Origin: Methanomicrobiales archaeon HGW-Methanomicrobiales-1
GTDB taxonomy: Archaea > Halobacteriota > Methanomicrobia > Methanomicrobiales > Methanospirillaceae
Direction: 5' to 3'
Length of the DNA: 64,000 nt
Assembly: GCA_002839675.1 (NCBI GenBank)
Contig: PGYM01000001.1
Location: 858,683 to 922,682 of the forward strand
The translations under genes were made by a program, and so were the position numbers. The notes under the pieces were generated by a model. That model was not told where the DNA came from and did not search any database. It saw only the letters and a program-made list of their open reading frames with translations. Positions 7,899 through 16,489 of the stretch are shown here, piece by piece; position 1 is the first letter of the stretch; each line of letters begins with the position of its first letter.

Positions 7899-9593
7899 TC
7901 ACGCGTACCACCCGTTCGCAACCTTCTCCTGCTGCATGTCATAGAACATCGCAAAGAACATCGCCTGTATGCCCATGCCAAAGATGATAACTGATAAGAT
8001 CAACGGCACAAAGATTGGATATCCTTGGATAAATTTAAAATGCAAGGCATAAATTCCGCCAACGATACCGAGGACCGTAAATATCGCCCCCGCTACATAG
8101 AAAAAGACGAGCGGATGGAAGTTCAGCACCACGTACTTCATCTTTAAGCGCCAGAGAAAATCCCTCAGGAGAAGCCATGAGACCCGGCAGATGTAGGTGC
8201 TGTATTTGATCTTTGATTTCTCCATGCCATAGCGGGCAGGGTGCGGGACATTGATCACCCTAAAACCGACAACATTGAGTTTCACGAGAAGGTCATTGCA
8301 GTACCCATACCGGGTATAGATTCCGTTGAGGTTGATGCGTTCGAGCGCCCGCTTGGATATGACCGTGTACCCGTTCTGGGGATCCATCATCTGCCAGTAG
8401 CCGCTCGCAATTTTGGTGAGCAGGGTGAGAACACTGTTTCCCAGGTATCTCCACTTACTCATCCCTTTGCGGTACTCCGGGCTGATGAGGCGGTTGCCCA
8501 TGGAATAATCACATTTTTTGTCAATGACGGGATCGAGGAGGGCAGTTAAGAAATCCGGGTCCATCTGGTTGTCACCGGCCATAACGGCAACACAGTCCAT
8601 GTTGTCTTCCAGCGCCCTTCGGTAACCGGTTATGATCGCACCGCCGACACCCTGGTTCTTCTCGTGCAGGATCGGAATGACAGAAGGATCGTGTGCTGCA
8701 TAATAGGCAACAACCTCCTGGGTCCTGTCAGTGGAACAATCGTTTACGACATAGACGCGCTCGACAAAATCCGGTATCCCGGCAAGAGTGTCACCGATAA
8801 GCAACTCTTCATTGTATGCCGGCACGACAACTGCGATACTGCTCCCGCGATAATGGGGATATTCCTCCCCATTGTCCCCCGGTGTCGGAAGCTCGATCCT
8901 TTGACCCAGGGGGATTTCCTGAATGGCAAGGTGGCGCCGGGAAAAAAGGGAGATCATCAAGGGTTCAAACTGGTCATTGTCAGGAAGCAGGTCGAGCAGG
9001 GTAATTCCCTTTACACTGACCGCCCGGAATGTTGAATCCGGATCTGTGCTGTGGAATTCCTCGGATCTCTCCGGTATTTCACAGGATTTTTTTCCATTAT
9101 TGAAACGGAACGGGGGAATGCCTTTTCTTCCCAGGGTATACCGGGACCCGATGACAAGATCTGCTTCCCCGTATAATATCGGCTCTGCAAGTCGCGGAAT
9201 ATCCCGGGTAAGGTGTTTACTGAAACGGTCAATAATTACAACAGCGGTACATCCATACCCCAGCGCACGCCTGCAACCTGCCAGTATCGAATAGACCCTG
9301 CCTCCACCATATGGATCGGCATTGAGGACAACCGCACCGGCATGTTCAGCAATGGCAATGGTCTGGTCATGAGAGCCATCATCAACAACGATAACATGGG
9401 GGGTATACTGCCGAGCAAAAAGGACAAGACTACCTATAGATAATTCGCTATTTTGAACCGGGATGACAACTGCCAGTCGCGGCTCTGGAATTATTGCAGG
9501 TTCTTCTGCCTTGATCCGGAGATCCTGCATGTCATTTCGATGTTGCGAATCTAATATTTTATTTTGTTCCGAAGACACGGTGTTTTCGTTCAT
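7899..9593 (-). CDS. Tandem-domain GT2 glycosyltransferase with C-terminal membrane hairpin
   Basis: Two GT-A (GT2) modules in one chain. The second (about residues 250-470) is a full polyprenyl-phosphate hexose transferase-like domain: VVVPAYNEELLIGDTLAGI, VYVVNDCSTDRT, GVGGAIITGYRRAL, then the metal site AGDNQMDPDF and DPQNGYTVISKRAL. Two transmembrane helices follow (about 490-550), as in DPM1/AglJ-like enzymes. The first module (about 35-240) has LAVVIPVQNSELSIGSLV and VIVVDDGSHDQTIAIAE, but where GT2 enzymes have DxD-x-Q it has VIIDRFSKHLTRD, so it looks catalytically degraded. I use the ATG at 9593 (565 residues); a TTG at 9623 is also in frame and neither has a clear ribosome site. It probably starts the glycan on a lipid carrier and is the first gene of the operon. 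Confidence 0.85.
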   Translation of the reverse strand: MNENTVSSEQNKILDSQHRNDMQDLRIKAEEPAIIPEPRLAVVIPVQNSELSIGSLVLFARQYTPHVIVVDDGSHDQTIAIAEHAGAVVLNADPYGGGRVYSILAGCRRALGYGCTAVVIIDRFSKHLTRDIPRLAEPILYGEADLVIGSRYTLGRKGIPPFRFNNGKKSCEIPERSEEFHSTDPDSTFRAVSVKGITLLDLLPDNDQFEPLMISLFSRRHLAIQEIPLGQRIELPTPGDNGEEYPHYRGSSIAVVVPAYNEELLIGDTLAGIPDFVERVYVVNDCSTDRTQEVVAYYAAHDPSVIPILHEKNQGVGGAIITGYRRALEDNMDCVAVMAGDNQMDPDFLTALLDPVIDKKCDYSMGNRLISPEYRKGMSKWRYLGNSVLTLLTKIASGYWQMMDPQNGYTVISKRALERINLNGIYTRYGYCNDLLVKLNVVGFRVINVPHPARYGMEKSKIKYSTYICRVSWLLLRDFLWRLKMKYVVLNFHPLVFFYVAGAIFTVLGIVGGIYALHFKFIQGYPIFVPLILSVIIFGMGIQAMFFAMFYDMQQEKVANGWYA

Positions 9594-9665
9594 GGGAGGT
9601 CGTGAAATACCGGATATATACAAAAAATCTCATTTATGTTAATTAATAACCAATTAAGATATTTC

Positions 9666-9678
9666 TGGTATTATACCA
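9666..9678 (-). promoter_or_regulatory. 13-bp palindrome over the probable box A of the glycan operon
   Basis: TGGTATTATACCA is a perfect palindrome whose centre forms a TATA-like box on the minus strand (GTATAATA), about 75 bases before the ATG at 9593. Initiation about 25 bases downstream would give a leader of some 50 bases. A regulator bound here would block TBP, so it may be a repressor site. This is inference from sequence alone. Confidence 0.4.
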
Positions 9679-9939
9679 TTTAATCTTTTCATTTTAAGTA
9701 TTAAAATAAAAATATGGGTGAGAACCGGTCAGGATAAGGTTTTATTAATAATGATTTTTCAAAAATTCCATTAAAAAAAAGGTTAAAATTTTCCCTCCCC
9801 ACTACATTTTACTTTATCATCCAATTCCCGACCCCTCAACAACATTCTGTCGTCCTGAACAGAATTATTCTCAGGTCCGACAAAATCCAATAGTGCCAAA
9901 ATCAGATCGACATTTTTTTATTTGAATAAAGATCAGAAG
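9679..9939. other. AT-rich intergenic stretch without a recognised gene
   Basis: The space between the divergent glycan operon and the surface-protein gene holds runs of A and T, no convincing reading frame and no structured RNA that I can see. The promoters of both flanking units sit at its edges. Confidence 0.6.
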
Positions 9940-9947
9940 ATTTATAC
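9940..9947 (+). promoter_or_regulatory. Box A promoter of the anchored surface-protein gene
   Basis: ATTTATAC matches an archaeal box A. Transcription should begin about 25 bases later, near 9970. That leaves a short leader before the ATG at 9996 and argues against the in-frame TTG at 9975. Confidence 0.5.
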
Positions 9948-9995
9948 CGTGAAAGAATAATAATCTCAATAATATTGATCAAGGATGATTCAATT

Positions 9996-11411
9996 ATGAG
10001 TGGAACAAAAAGTAGGTATCGCATATTTATCGCTGCCCTGATTGTGGTGAGCATATTTCTTGCTGCAATTCCGACAGTTTCAGCGTACACTGTCGCTACG
10101 GTCACCGATCCCGCAACTTCACTGCACTCTGGAGATGCAATCACTGTTACCGTAACAGGACTCGCTGTAGGGAACACATTCAAATACCGTCTGTACTCTA
10201 ATGACCTGGACACCCCGGGAGATACGGTAATTACCAACAGTGTTACTTTGCCATTTGAGTTTAACCCGAACCCCGCTACATCCCTGAGTACGACCGGGTA
10301 TACTTTGCCCAAAGATCCATTGACGCTATCCTATAACGGAGGAGCAGCATATATCCCCGGAATAGCAGCGGGAACAAATCCAATAACTCTCAATAAAAAT
10401 ATCAATGCGGGTACTTATGACGTGTCCCTGCAGGGCACAAAAATTTCCGGCGCTGTCACCACTATTGATTATAGTGTGGATGGAACGATAGCTACAGTTC
10501 CTGCCGGCGATCAGACCCTCAGTTTCACCCTGAAAAATGTAAATACCGGGCATATAACCATAGATATCCCGAACGCAATACCCGCCTATACTCAGCAATA
10601 TACCATCACGCTGCCACCAACGCCAGAACCCGCACCGGCCCCCGGTGACGGAGGACCATCAGCACCGGCCGCTCCGGCCGCTCCTGCAGCCCCTCAGGCA
10701 ATGTTGGCTCCCCCGGGAGTTTCGCCAACGACGGTAACCATGCAGCATAATCCAGAAGGACAGGTTCTCGCAAATTATGTTGTTGAAACCGATCCGGCAG
10801 CAGGATTTTCCTCGGCATTGGATGTAGGTCTGGGCACAACGGTTCTCTCAAGTACCGGACAACCCGTAGGAGAATTATCCTTAACACCGCTTGATCCCGC
10901 AGTTGTAACAGATGTAGCAGCTGCCCAGGGAGGAATCTTTTCCTTCTCCGGATTATCCGTGGAGTGTGAACCCTCCGGTACGCAGTTTACTGGAGGCGCT
11001 GTAACAATCTCGTTCTCCCTGACACCGGCACAATGGGCGGATGCTCTGGGTAAGGTAAATGGAAATACGCAGGCCATGACCATCCAGTTCTATGATCTCA
11101 CCACCAAAACCTGGGCCGAAATTCCAACAACGGTTGATCCGGTAACTCATACGGTCAGTGCCCAGGTCACCCATTTCAGCGTGTATGCACTGTTCTATAA
11201 ACCAACTACCGAAGGGGTAACCTCGCCACAAACCTATGGCAATCTGATGCCCCCAACCCCGACAAGCATGATGCCTGCCGGAACGCCCATACCAACCGTC
11301 AAATCCATGCTGGCGCCCCCGGCACCCACTGAAACCCCCGGGCTTCCCGGTATCGTTGTCATCGGGGTCGTGGGTTTTGTCGGGTTATTCATCGCGAGAA
11401 AGAAGCAATAA
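9996..11411 (+). CDS. Secreted surface protein with C-terminal membrane anchor
   Basis: A 471-residue exported protein. From the ATG at 9996 it has a classical signal peptide (SRYRIFIAALIVVSIFLAAI, then PTVSA). A first beta-rich domain spans about residues 35-205, followed by a Pro/Ala linker (PAPAPGDGGPSAPAAPAAPA) and a second beta-rich domain of about 240-400 ending in VSAQVTHFSVYALF. A Thr/Pro-rich stalk leads to a C-terminal anchor, GLPGIVVIGVVGFVGLFIAR with a KKQ tail, reminiscent of archaeal PGF-CTERM-type anchors, though the exact PGF triplet is absent. The Thr/Pro stalk is a likely glycosylation region, which fits the nearby glycan operon. It is a structural or adhesive cell-surface protein; no enzymatic motif is visible. 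A downstream hairpin and T-rich tract probably end the transcript. Confidence 0.8.
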   Translation: MSGTKSRYRIFIAALIVVSIFLAAIPTVSAYTVATVTDPATSLHSGDAITVTVTGLAVGNTFKYRLYSNDLDTPGDTVITNSVTLPFEFNPNPATSLSTTGYTLPKDPLTLSYNGGAAYIPGIAAGTNPITLNKNINAGTYDVSLQGTKISGAVTTIDYSVDGTIATVPAGDQTLSFTLKNVNTGHITIDIPNAIPAYTQQYTITLPPTPEPAPAPGDGGPSAPAAPAAPAAPQAMLAPPGVSPTTVTMQHNPEGQVLANYVVETDPAAGFSSALDVGLGTTVLSSTGQPVGELSLTPLDPAVVTDVAAAQGGIFSFSGLSVECEPSGTQFTGGAVTISFSLTPAQWADALGKVNGNTQAMTIQFYDLTTKTWAEIPTTVDPVTHTVSAQVTHFSVYALFYKPTTEGVTSPQTYGNLMPPTPTSMMPAGTPIPTVKSMLAPPAPTETPGLPGIVVIGVVGFVGLFIARKKQ

Positions 11412-11441
11412 TAAACTCTCTATTTTTTATTATTTCAGGAG

Positions 11442-11460
11442 CAGGGATCGTTTTTCCCTG
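11442..11460 (+). terminator. Hairpin downstream of the surface-protein gene
   Basis: CAGGGA and TCCCTG form a 6-bp stem around a T-rich loop, 30 bases after the stop and just after a T-rich tract (tattttttatt). It is a plausible 3' end signal, although archaeal termination depends mainly on T-tracts. Confidence 0.4.
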
Positions 11461-11730
11461 AGGACCTGCTTTGTGTTATTCCAGTAATGAAAAGCCCCGC
11501 GTTTGTAAAATTATCTCGCCCATACATTCCGGGAGATCTCATTGTCTGGAACGGATGTTATTTCTTGCAACAAGATTGGATGGGCAGCGTCTAATTCTGG
11601 ATACTCCCGGATTATAAATCGCTCATTTTTTTTAGAATTGTTCTGCACATCGAATTCCTCATATCCAGAAATAATGAAAAAGTTGACCCTATAGAAATCC
11701 TCGTTTTCCCGTTACTTGCCAGCAGTCTTC

Positions 11731-11930
11731 AGTATATGGGAGGGTGACCCCCTCTCTCCCCCAAAGGGGGAGGCATCCCAAGGGGAGCATCCCCTTGACC
11801 CCCATTTACAGAAGTTTTCGTCAACCATATGAGATTATCGCTATATGGGGGGATGCCCGAGCGGCGGGGGCGGAAGCACGAAGTGCGTAAGCCCCCAAGA
11901 GCAACTCATCAGTTCCCCGCAAGGGTTTCT
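11731..11930. other. Structured intergenic element with several stem-loops
   Basis: In a gene-free region of 11412-12076 this GC-rich patch stands out from AT-rich flanks. It contains CTCCCCC-AAA-GGGGGAG (11756-11772), CAAGGGG-AGCAT-CCCCTTG (11779-11797) and a longer nested hairpin at 11866-11896: an outer GGGGGC/GCCCCC stem, a symmetric GGAA/GTAA internal loop and an inner GCAC/GTGC stem closed by GAA. There is no reading frame. It could be a small RNA, a repeat element or a decayed mobile element. The rest of 11461-11730 holds nothing I recognise. Confidence 0.5.
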
Positions 11931-12076
11931 ACAAAATAAAAAAGATAATTGTTAAACGGACATAAAAATTTAAAATACGGTTAGAAAAAAATCTTTTATT
12001 TTCAGAATTTACTTTAAGTATCCCCGCCTTGTTAAAAAGCAAAATTATCTGAAAAATAATACCATCAAAAAAAAAT

Positions 12077-13105
12077 TCATACTTTTTTCGCATGGTACAT
12101 ATGCCAGATCTTGCAGGCGCCTTCATGGCTGACCATGCAGGGGCCGACCGGGTTCCGGGGTGTACAAACTTTTCCGTAAAGTTTGCAGTCGGACGGTGAG
12201 GCAATTCCTCGCAGTACCCTGTCGCAGATACAGGCAGAGTGTTTGGTTACGTGTTTAAAGACAATATCGAATTTCTTCTGCGCATCGTACTGCTCGAATT
12301 CCTTTTTCAGCCTGAGTCCGGAACCCGGAATTACCGGAAAGCCCCGCCATTCGACATCGGAAGTCTCAAAGACTTCGTACATAAGTTTCTTAGCTTTCAG
12401 GTTACCTTCGCGCAATACAGCTCTCGGATAGGCATTATCGACACGGTGGGTACCTTCCTGTACCTGGTTTACAAGCATGAGCAGACCCAGCAGGATGTCT
12501 TCCGGTTCAAATCCCGCAACCACCTGGGGAACGGGGAATTGCTCGTATTCGTCATATCCCATGATGACGCAAACATGGCCGGGCAGCATGAACCCGTGAA
12601 GCTTTGCCTCGCCCTGCTCCAGCAGCCATTTCATGGCGGGAGGGACAATGCGGTGGCAGGAAAGAATGGAGAAATTTTTCGGGGGTTTTGTTAAGATCGT
12701 AGCAGCAACGGTAGGTGCAGTGGTCTCAAAACCCACGGAGATGAATACCACTTCCTTATCGGTCTTCTCGGCAATTTCCACGGCCTTGTGAACGCCCTGT
12801 ACAACGCGAATATCCCCGCCGCAGGATTCCAATGAGCCTTTTGAACCGGGGACCCTGAGAAGGTCTCCATAGGTTGCGATGATGCAGTCTTTTTCTACAA
12901 GGTCAAGGGCAGCGTCAATCTCGCCCTGCGGCGTGATACAGACCGGGCATCCCGGGCCCATTACAATCTTTAATTGTTCCGGCAGGATACTCCGCAGGCC
13001 GGAGCGTGCAATGGCCGCTTCATGCGTACCGCAGATATGCATAAAGGTCATATCCCGGTCAACTAACTCGTTGAGTTTTTTGGCTATATCTGTCCCCGTC
13101 GCCAT
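12077..13105 (-). CDS. hypD: Hydrogenase maturation protein HypD
   Basis: A 342-residue HypD, the iron-sulfur scaffold that with HypC assembles the Fe(CN)2CO group of [NiFe] hydrogenases. Family motifs are MHICGTHEAAIARSGLRS near residue 22, MGPGCPVCITP near 49-59, TYGDLLRVPGS, FISVGFETTAPT near 125 and PGHVCVIMG. The C-terminal cysteines (ACICDRVLRG, CKLYGKVCTPRNPVGPCMVS, GACKIW) supply the [4Fe-4S] site. Length is close to the family norm. It is needed for the hydrogenases of hydrogenotrophic methanogenesis. No other hyp gene lies next to it; it is divergent from the MscS gene with only 44 bases between starts. Confidence 0.97.
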   Translation of the reverse strand: MATGTDIAKKLNELVDRDMTFMHICGTHEAAIARSGLRSILPEQLKIVMGPGCPVCITPQGEIDAALDLVEKDCIIATYGDLLRVPGSKGSLESCGGDIRVVQGVHKAVEIAEKTDKEVVFISVGFETTAPTVAATILTKPPKNFSILSCHRIVPPAMKWLLEQGEAKLHGFMLPGHVCVIMGYDEYEQFPVPQVVAGFEPEDILLGLLMLVNQVQEGTHRVDNAYPRAVLREGNLKAKKLMYEVFETSDVEWRGFPVIPGSGLRLKKEFEQYDAQKKFDIVFKHVTKHSACICDRVLRGIASPSDCKLYGKVCTPRNPVGPCMVSHEGACKIWHMYHAKKV

Positions 13106-13149
13106 GTAATCTTAATATTATTTACGTTCAGTGACATAAGTCTACGTAC

Positions 13150-14196
13150 ATGGAGATACCGGTTTCAGACATCAGTTTTGTCTACGCAGCTGCAACGGTT
13201 GTATTCGGGATACTTTTTGCCCTGATAGCCCGGTTTGTGGTCAACTGGCTTAGTACAAAAGCGGGAGAAACGGAAACGAAATGGGATGATATTATTATAG
13301 CTGCGATCGGGACTCCGGTCCAGGTCGCCATTGTGGTTATTGCACTCTATTTAGCAATCAGTCAATTCGGCATCCTGCCACCGGGCCTGCAATGGATACT
13401 GGATCCGCGGTATGTTACTGCATTCTATATCGTGATCGGTGCATGGATCCTCTCTTCATTCCTGCACGATATCATTGTCATCTATGGGCACGACCTGGCA
13501 GACCAGTCGGAGGGTGACTGGGATGACCGGTTGGTAGAATTGCTTGAACTCGTGGTCAAATACGTGGTTTGGTTTGCGGCATTGATGGTGATCCTGTCCA
13601 TCTTTGAAGTAAATATTACCCCGTTCCTTGCGGGTGCCGGTATCGCCGGGCTGGCTGTTGCCCTGGCAGCGCAGGACATCATCTCGAACTTCTTTGGCGG
13701 GGCTATCATAACAATCGACAAACCGTTTAAGATCGGTGACCGGATAAAAGTAGACCAGTATTATGGTGACGTGATCAGTATCGGGCCGAGAAGCACCCGC
13801 CTAAAGACCCTGGATTACCAGATTGTCACTATCCCCAATAACCGGATCACCACCAACGTGATTGTAAATTATGCAGAACCCGACCAGAAACTCCGGATTA
13901 TTATCCCCGTTTCTGTAGCGTACGGCAGCGATCCAAAACGGATAAAAGAGATCCTGCTTGAAATTGCCCGGGATACGATTAAAAATACAGAATATCTTCT
14001 TCAAGATCCTGCTCCAAAAGCATTTTTCTCAGAATTCCAGGATTCTGGCCTGAAATTTATCCTGTATGTCTGGGCGCGGAAATACAATCTTCCCGATGAA
14101 GTAAAAGATACCATCAATACGCAGATTGCAGAACGGTTTGCCGCAGAGGGAATTGAGATTCCTTTCCCGCAGATGGAAGTCCGGTTAAAGAAATAA
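13150..14196 (+). CDS. mscS: MscS-family mechanosensitive channel
   Basis: A 348-residue small-conductance mechanosensitive channel. Four hydrophobic segments occur near residues 8-30, 50-75, 90-115 and 130-155. The pore helix follows: ITPFLAGAGIAGLAVALAAQ near 155-180, then DIISNFFGGAIITIDKPFKI, which is the MscS signature. The beta domain contains GDRIKV, GDVISIGPRSTRLKTLD and VTIPNNRI. The C-terminal cytoplasmic part ends in IPFPQMEVRLKK, a common MscS ending. It releases solutes on osmotic downshock from the cytoplasmic membrane. It stands alone and is divergent from hypD. Confidence 0.95.
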   Translation: MEIPVSDISFVYAAATVVFGILFALIARFVVNWLSTKAGETETKWDDIIIAAIGTPVQVAIVVIALYLAISQFGILPPGLQWILDPRYVTAFYIVIGAWILSSFLHDIIVIYGHDLADQSEGDWDDRLVELLELVVKYVVWFAALMVILSIFEVNITPFLAGAGIAGLAVALAAQDIISNFFGGAIITIDKPFKIGDRIKVDQYYGDVISIGPRSTRLKTLDYQIVTIPNNRITTNVIVNYAEPDQKLRIIIPVSVAYGSDPKRIKEILLEIARDTIKNTEYLLQDPAPKAFFSEFQDSGLKFILYVWARKYNLPDEVKDTINTQIAERFAAEGIEIPFPQMEVRLKK

Positions 14197-14258
14197 AATT
14201 CTTTTTTTCAATAACAACCGGGCATATTTATCAGTCTCCTCGGGAATATCACTCATTC

Positions 14259-14969
14259 ATGTTCGGGGTATCCACATTCTGTCTTCATGCAGTCGCACTT
14301 CCTGAAGCACTGGACCGGCTTTCTAGTATAACCGGTTATATCGAAGTCATGGATGAGGGATTGCATCACCTCAGTTCTTCTGAACCCCTTGAGTCCTGCA
14401 CTGCACGTTTTTCCATTCATACCCCGTGCAGGGGGACCAATATCGCAAGCCTGTTAGAACCCATCCGCCGTGCAAGTATCGAAGTGATGCAAGAATGTTT
14501 TGCCATTGCCGCAGAGGTAAATGCCCCGCTTGTCATCCACCCGGGATATTTTGCCTGGGCAGAAGAACGCGACAAAGCCGAAAAGCAGCTTCAGCAGTCT
14601 CTTTTAGATCTAAAACGTCTCTCGCAGGAATACTCGGTGCCCTTCTTTATCGAGAACATGGGCAACTGGGAATATTTTTTCTTAAAAACCCCGGCAGAAC
14701 TACCCCTTATTGGCCCTGCTGCGTTTGCCCTTGATGTGGGCCACGCACACCTGAACCAGTGCCTGCCGGCATTCCTCCGGTACCCGGCCGGGCATTATCA
14801 CCTGCATGATAACCGGGGAAAGGAGGATTCACATGATGCCGTTGGTGCGGGAACCATTGATTTTAAGGAAGTGATGGCGGTGGTTAAAAATTCAGCAATC
14901 ATTCCCATTCTTGAAATCTCAACTTTCGATGGAGTTCTGCAGAGCATAGAATATATTCGTGCGCTCTGA
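14259..14969 (+). CDS. Xylose isomerase-like TIM-barrel protein
   Basis: A 236-residue protein of the AP endonuclease 2 / sugar isomerase TIM-barrel superfamily. Metal-ligand candidates appear at the expected strand ends: E in GYIEVMDEG, H in RFSIHTP, H in LVIHPGYF, E in PFFIENMGN, D and H in ALDVGHAHL, H in HYHLHDNRG and E in IPILEIS. These fit a divalent-metal site of the hexose/xylose isomerase-like type. The substrate is unknown; relatives include sugar phosphate isomerases/epimerases and endonuclease IV. At 236 residues it is shorter than endonuclease IV. It begins 62 bases after the MscS gene on the same strand and might be co-transcribed. Confidence 0.8.
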   Translation: MFGVSTFCLHAVALPEALDRLSSITGYIEVMDEGLHHLSSSEPLESCTARFSIHTPCRGTNIASLLEPIRRASIEVMQECFAIAAEVNAPLVIHPGYFAWAEERDKAEKQLQQSLLDLKRLSQEYSVPFFIENMGNWEYFFLKTPAELPLIGPAAFALDVGHAHLNQCLPAFLRYPAGHYHLHDNRGKEDSHDAVGAGTIDFKEVMAVVKNSAIIPILEISTFDGVLQSIEYIRAL

Positions 14970-15041
14970 AGAGCCGATTGCAGGAATGTGCCCCAGGGAG
15001 TCCTACGGATCAACCGGGATTTGCCCGTTTTTTCCGCAATG

Positions 15042-15110
15042 TTTTATAGGAATAACTTACAACGTTGTTAGGCAATCCGCCTCAAGGGAACTTGAGAGAA
15101 CATATGTTCT
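15042..15110 (+). promoter_or_regulatory. Box A and consecutive palindromes in front of tRNA-Thr
   Basis: TTTTATAG (15042-15049) is a good box A, but it lies about 100 bases before the tRNA. Between them are three perfect palindromes: ACAACGTTGT (15059-15068), CTCAAG-GGAA-CTTGAG (15081-15096) and AGAACATATGTTCT (15097-15110). The last two abut. Transcription from this box would give a leader of about 80 bases with a hairpin before the mature tRNA. The stretch from 14970 to 15041 shows no gene. Confidence 0.45.
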
Positions 15111-15150
15111 GATAACGGTGATTGCGCAACAATGGTATAATTCACAACAT

Positions 15151-15224
15151 GCCTATGTGACACAGCCCGGCAGTGTGCCTCCTTGGTAAGGAGGAAGTCC
15201 CGAGTTCAAATCTCGGCATAGGCT
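15151..15224 (+). tRNA. tRNA-Thr (anticodon GGT)
   Basis: A full cloverleaf can be drawn: acceptor GCCTATG/CATAGGC, D-arm ACAC/GTGT, anticodon stem CCTCC/GGAGG with loop TTGGTAA (anticodon GGT), variable AAGTC, T-arm CCGAG-TTCAAAT-CTCGG, and discriminator T. No intron and no encoded CCA. The region 15225-15436 after it contains no gene that I recognise. Confidence 0.95.
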
Positions 15225-15436
15225 CTCATTTTATTGTTCTGTTTTTCACGCTCTGCTCAATCTCACCTCATTATTTGTTTCATTTCATCTCGGTACCGTC
15301 ACCCGGTATTTGCCGACAGGATGCTCATGTGATCTTGTACCGTTAATCATGGATGGGAGATTACCCGCTGGTTGAGTCATCCCCCAGTAAAAATCCTATT
15401 ATTCCCAGATAAAAGAGAAATTTTTGTGCAGGAATT

Positions 15437-16285
15437 TTACGCTCCGTCGTTTGTCCTGATGGTTGAAAATATATACGCTTTTAAGTTCCGGTATTTGTCA
15501 AAATTGTTATTATCGGTAATAAATCCAAAACTATACCAATGGCGCATGGTTACCATGGTTTTTTTTGTATAGGCTAAGGGATAGTATGCGGTACCTTTTG
15601 CCATCGTGACATCGTAGAATGAAATCCTGGTGTTTCCGCTTGTGAGAAATGCATAATTTCCCACATACTTTGACGCATACCCGGTCAGATCAGGATAATT
15701 ATATTCAAACTGCGCTTTGCACCATTCCAGATCCTGGTTAACCAATACCATTCCATTAAGGCCATCAGAGAAATCTGCTGAAAATGCTACCAGTTTTATC
15801 CTGCCATCGGCGCTCGTAAACGTGACAATCCGCCGTTGTTTCTTTACATTATTATCTTCGTAAAAATTGAACGGCCCGATTAATTTTGTCTCATTCTGGT
15901 AGCATACCTTATAGATCGTGGAATCAGTATCGAGATAATTTGTACAATAATAGGGGATGTACGTTGCAGTTGTTACATTCCATGCTGATGGATAATCAAG
16001 ACTGAAATCATTATCAGAATAATGTAAGAAATCAATCCTGGTGACATCGGTTGGATCTGCTTTTGGAAGGGGTGTCTTTGTTGGTATGGGGGATTTGGTT
16101 ATTACCTGAATGGGTGTTGTTTGGGGAATTGCCGAAGAATTATTGATTGCCGCAAGAGTAGTCGTTGGGAAAACCGGAGTGGGTGTCATTGAGACAACCG
16201 GAGGATCCGGCTGGCTCATGCATCCGGTTGCAAAAAGGATCCCCAAAAAAAGAACAAGGAGAACTATTGCTGAAAAATTTTTCAT
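15437..16285 (-). CDS. Predicted lipoprotein, function unknown
   Basis: A 282-residue exported protein. The N-terminus KNFSAIVLLVLFLGILFATG ends in a lipobox-like ATGC with Cys22, so lipid anchoring outside the cytoplasmic membrane is likely. A Thr/Pro-rich linker (about residues 30-80) leads to a globular domain beginning RIDFLHYSDNDFSLDYPSAW, which resembles PsbP-like or other small-molecule-binding folds seen in methanogen lipoproteins. No catalytic motif is visible. Two cysteines (YYCTNY and YKVCYQNE) may form a disulfide. It is monocistronic; the space to the next gene (16286-16489) is AT-rich and empty of genes. Confidence 0.7.
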   Translation of the reverse strand: MKNFSAIVLLVLFLGILFATGCMSQPDPPVVSMTPTPVFPTTTLAAINNSSAIPQTTPIQVITKSPIPTKTPLPKADPTDVTRIDFLHYSDNDFSLDYPSAWNVTTATYIPYYCTNYLDTDSTIYKVCYQNETKLIGPFNFYEDNNVKKQRRIVTFTSADGRIKLVAFSADFSDGLNGMVLVNQDLEWCKAQFEYNYPDLTGYASKYVGNYAFLTSGNTRISFYDVTMAKGTAYYPLAYTKKTMVTMRHWYSFGFITDNNNFDKYRNLKAYIFSTIRTNDGA

Positions 16286-16489
16286 TGTGTTTTGATACTA
16301 TTTCTCACCATTAATTATTTTGTTTTGTCATTTGTCCGGTTTTTTCTAGGGTGATATTCCGGTAAATCCGGTTGGCATCAAATACCCGGTTCTAAAAAAA
16401 AATCCCTTTTTAACGGTCCGGACGGGTGATCATTTAAAAATGCGCACATCCTACTCTTTTCATACACCCATTCAGTCACCAGGCGAAGC

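Noticed and set aside
8241-9443. Several plus-strand frames opposite the tandem GT2 gene
   Set aside because: They mirror the GT2 coding frame, have no recognisable domains and no ribosome sites.
11847-11930. tRNA (class II, Leu/Ser-like)
   Set aside because: GATGCCCGAGCGG looks like the D-arm of a class II tRNA, but no anticodon arm, T-arm or closing acceptor stem can be drawn.
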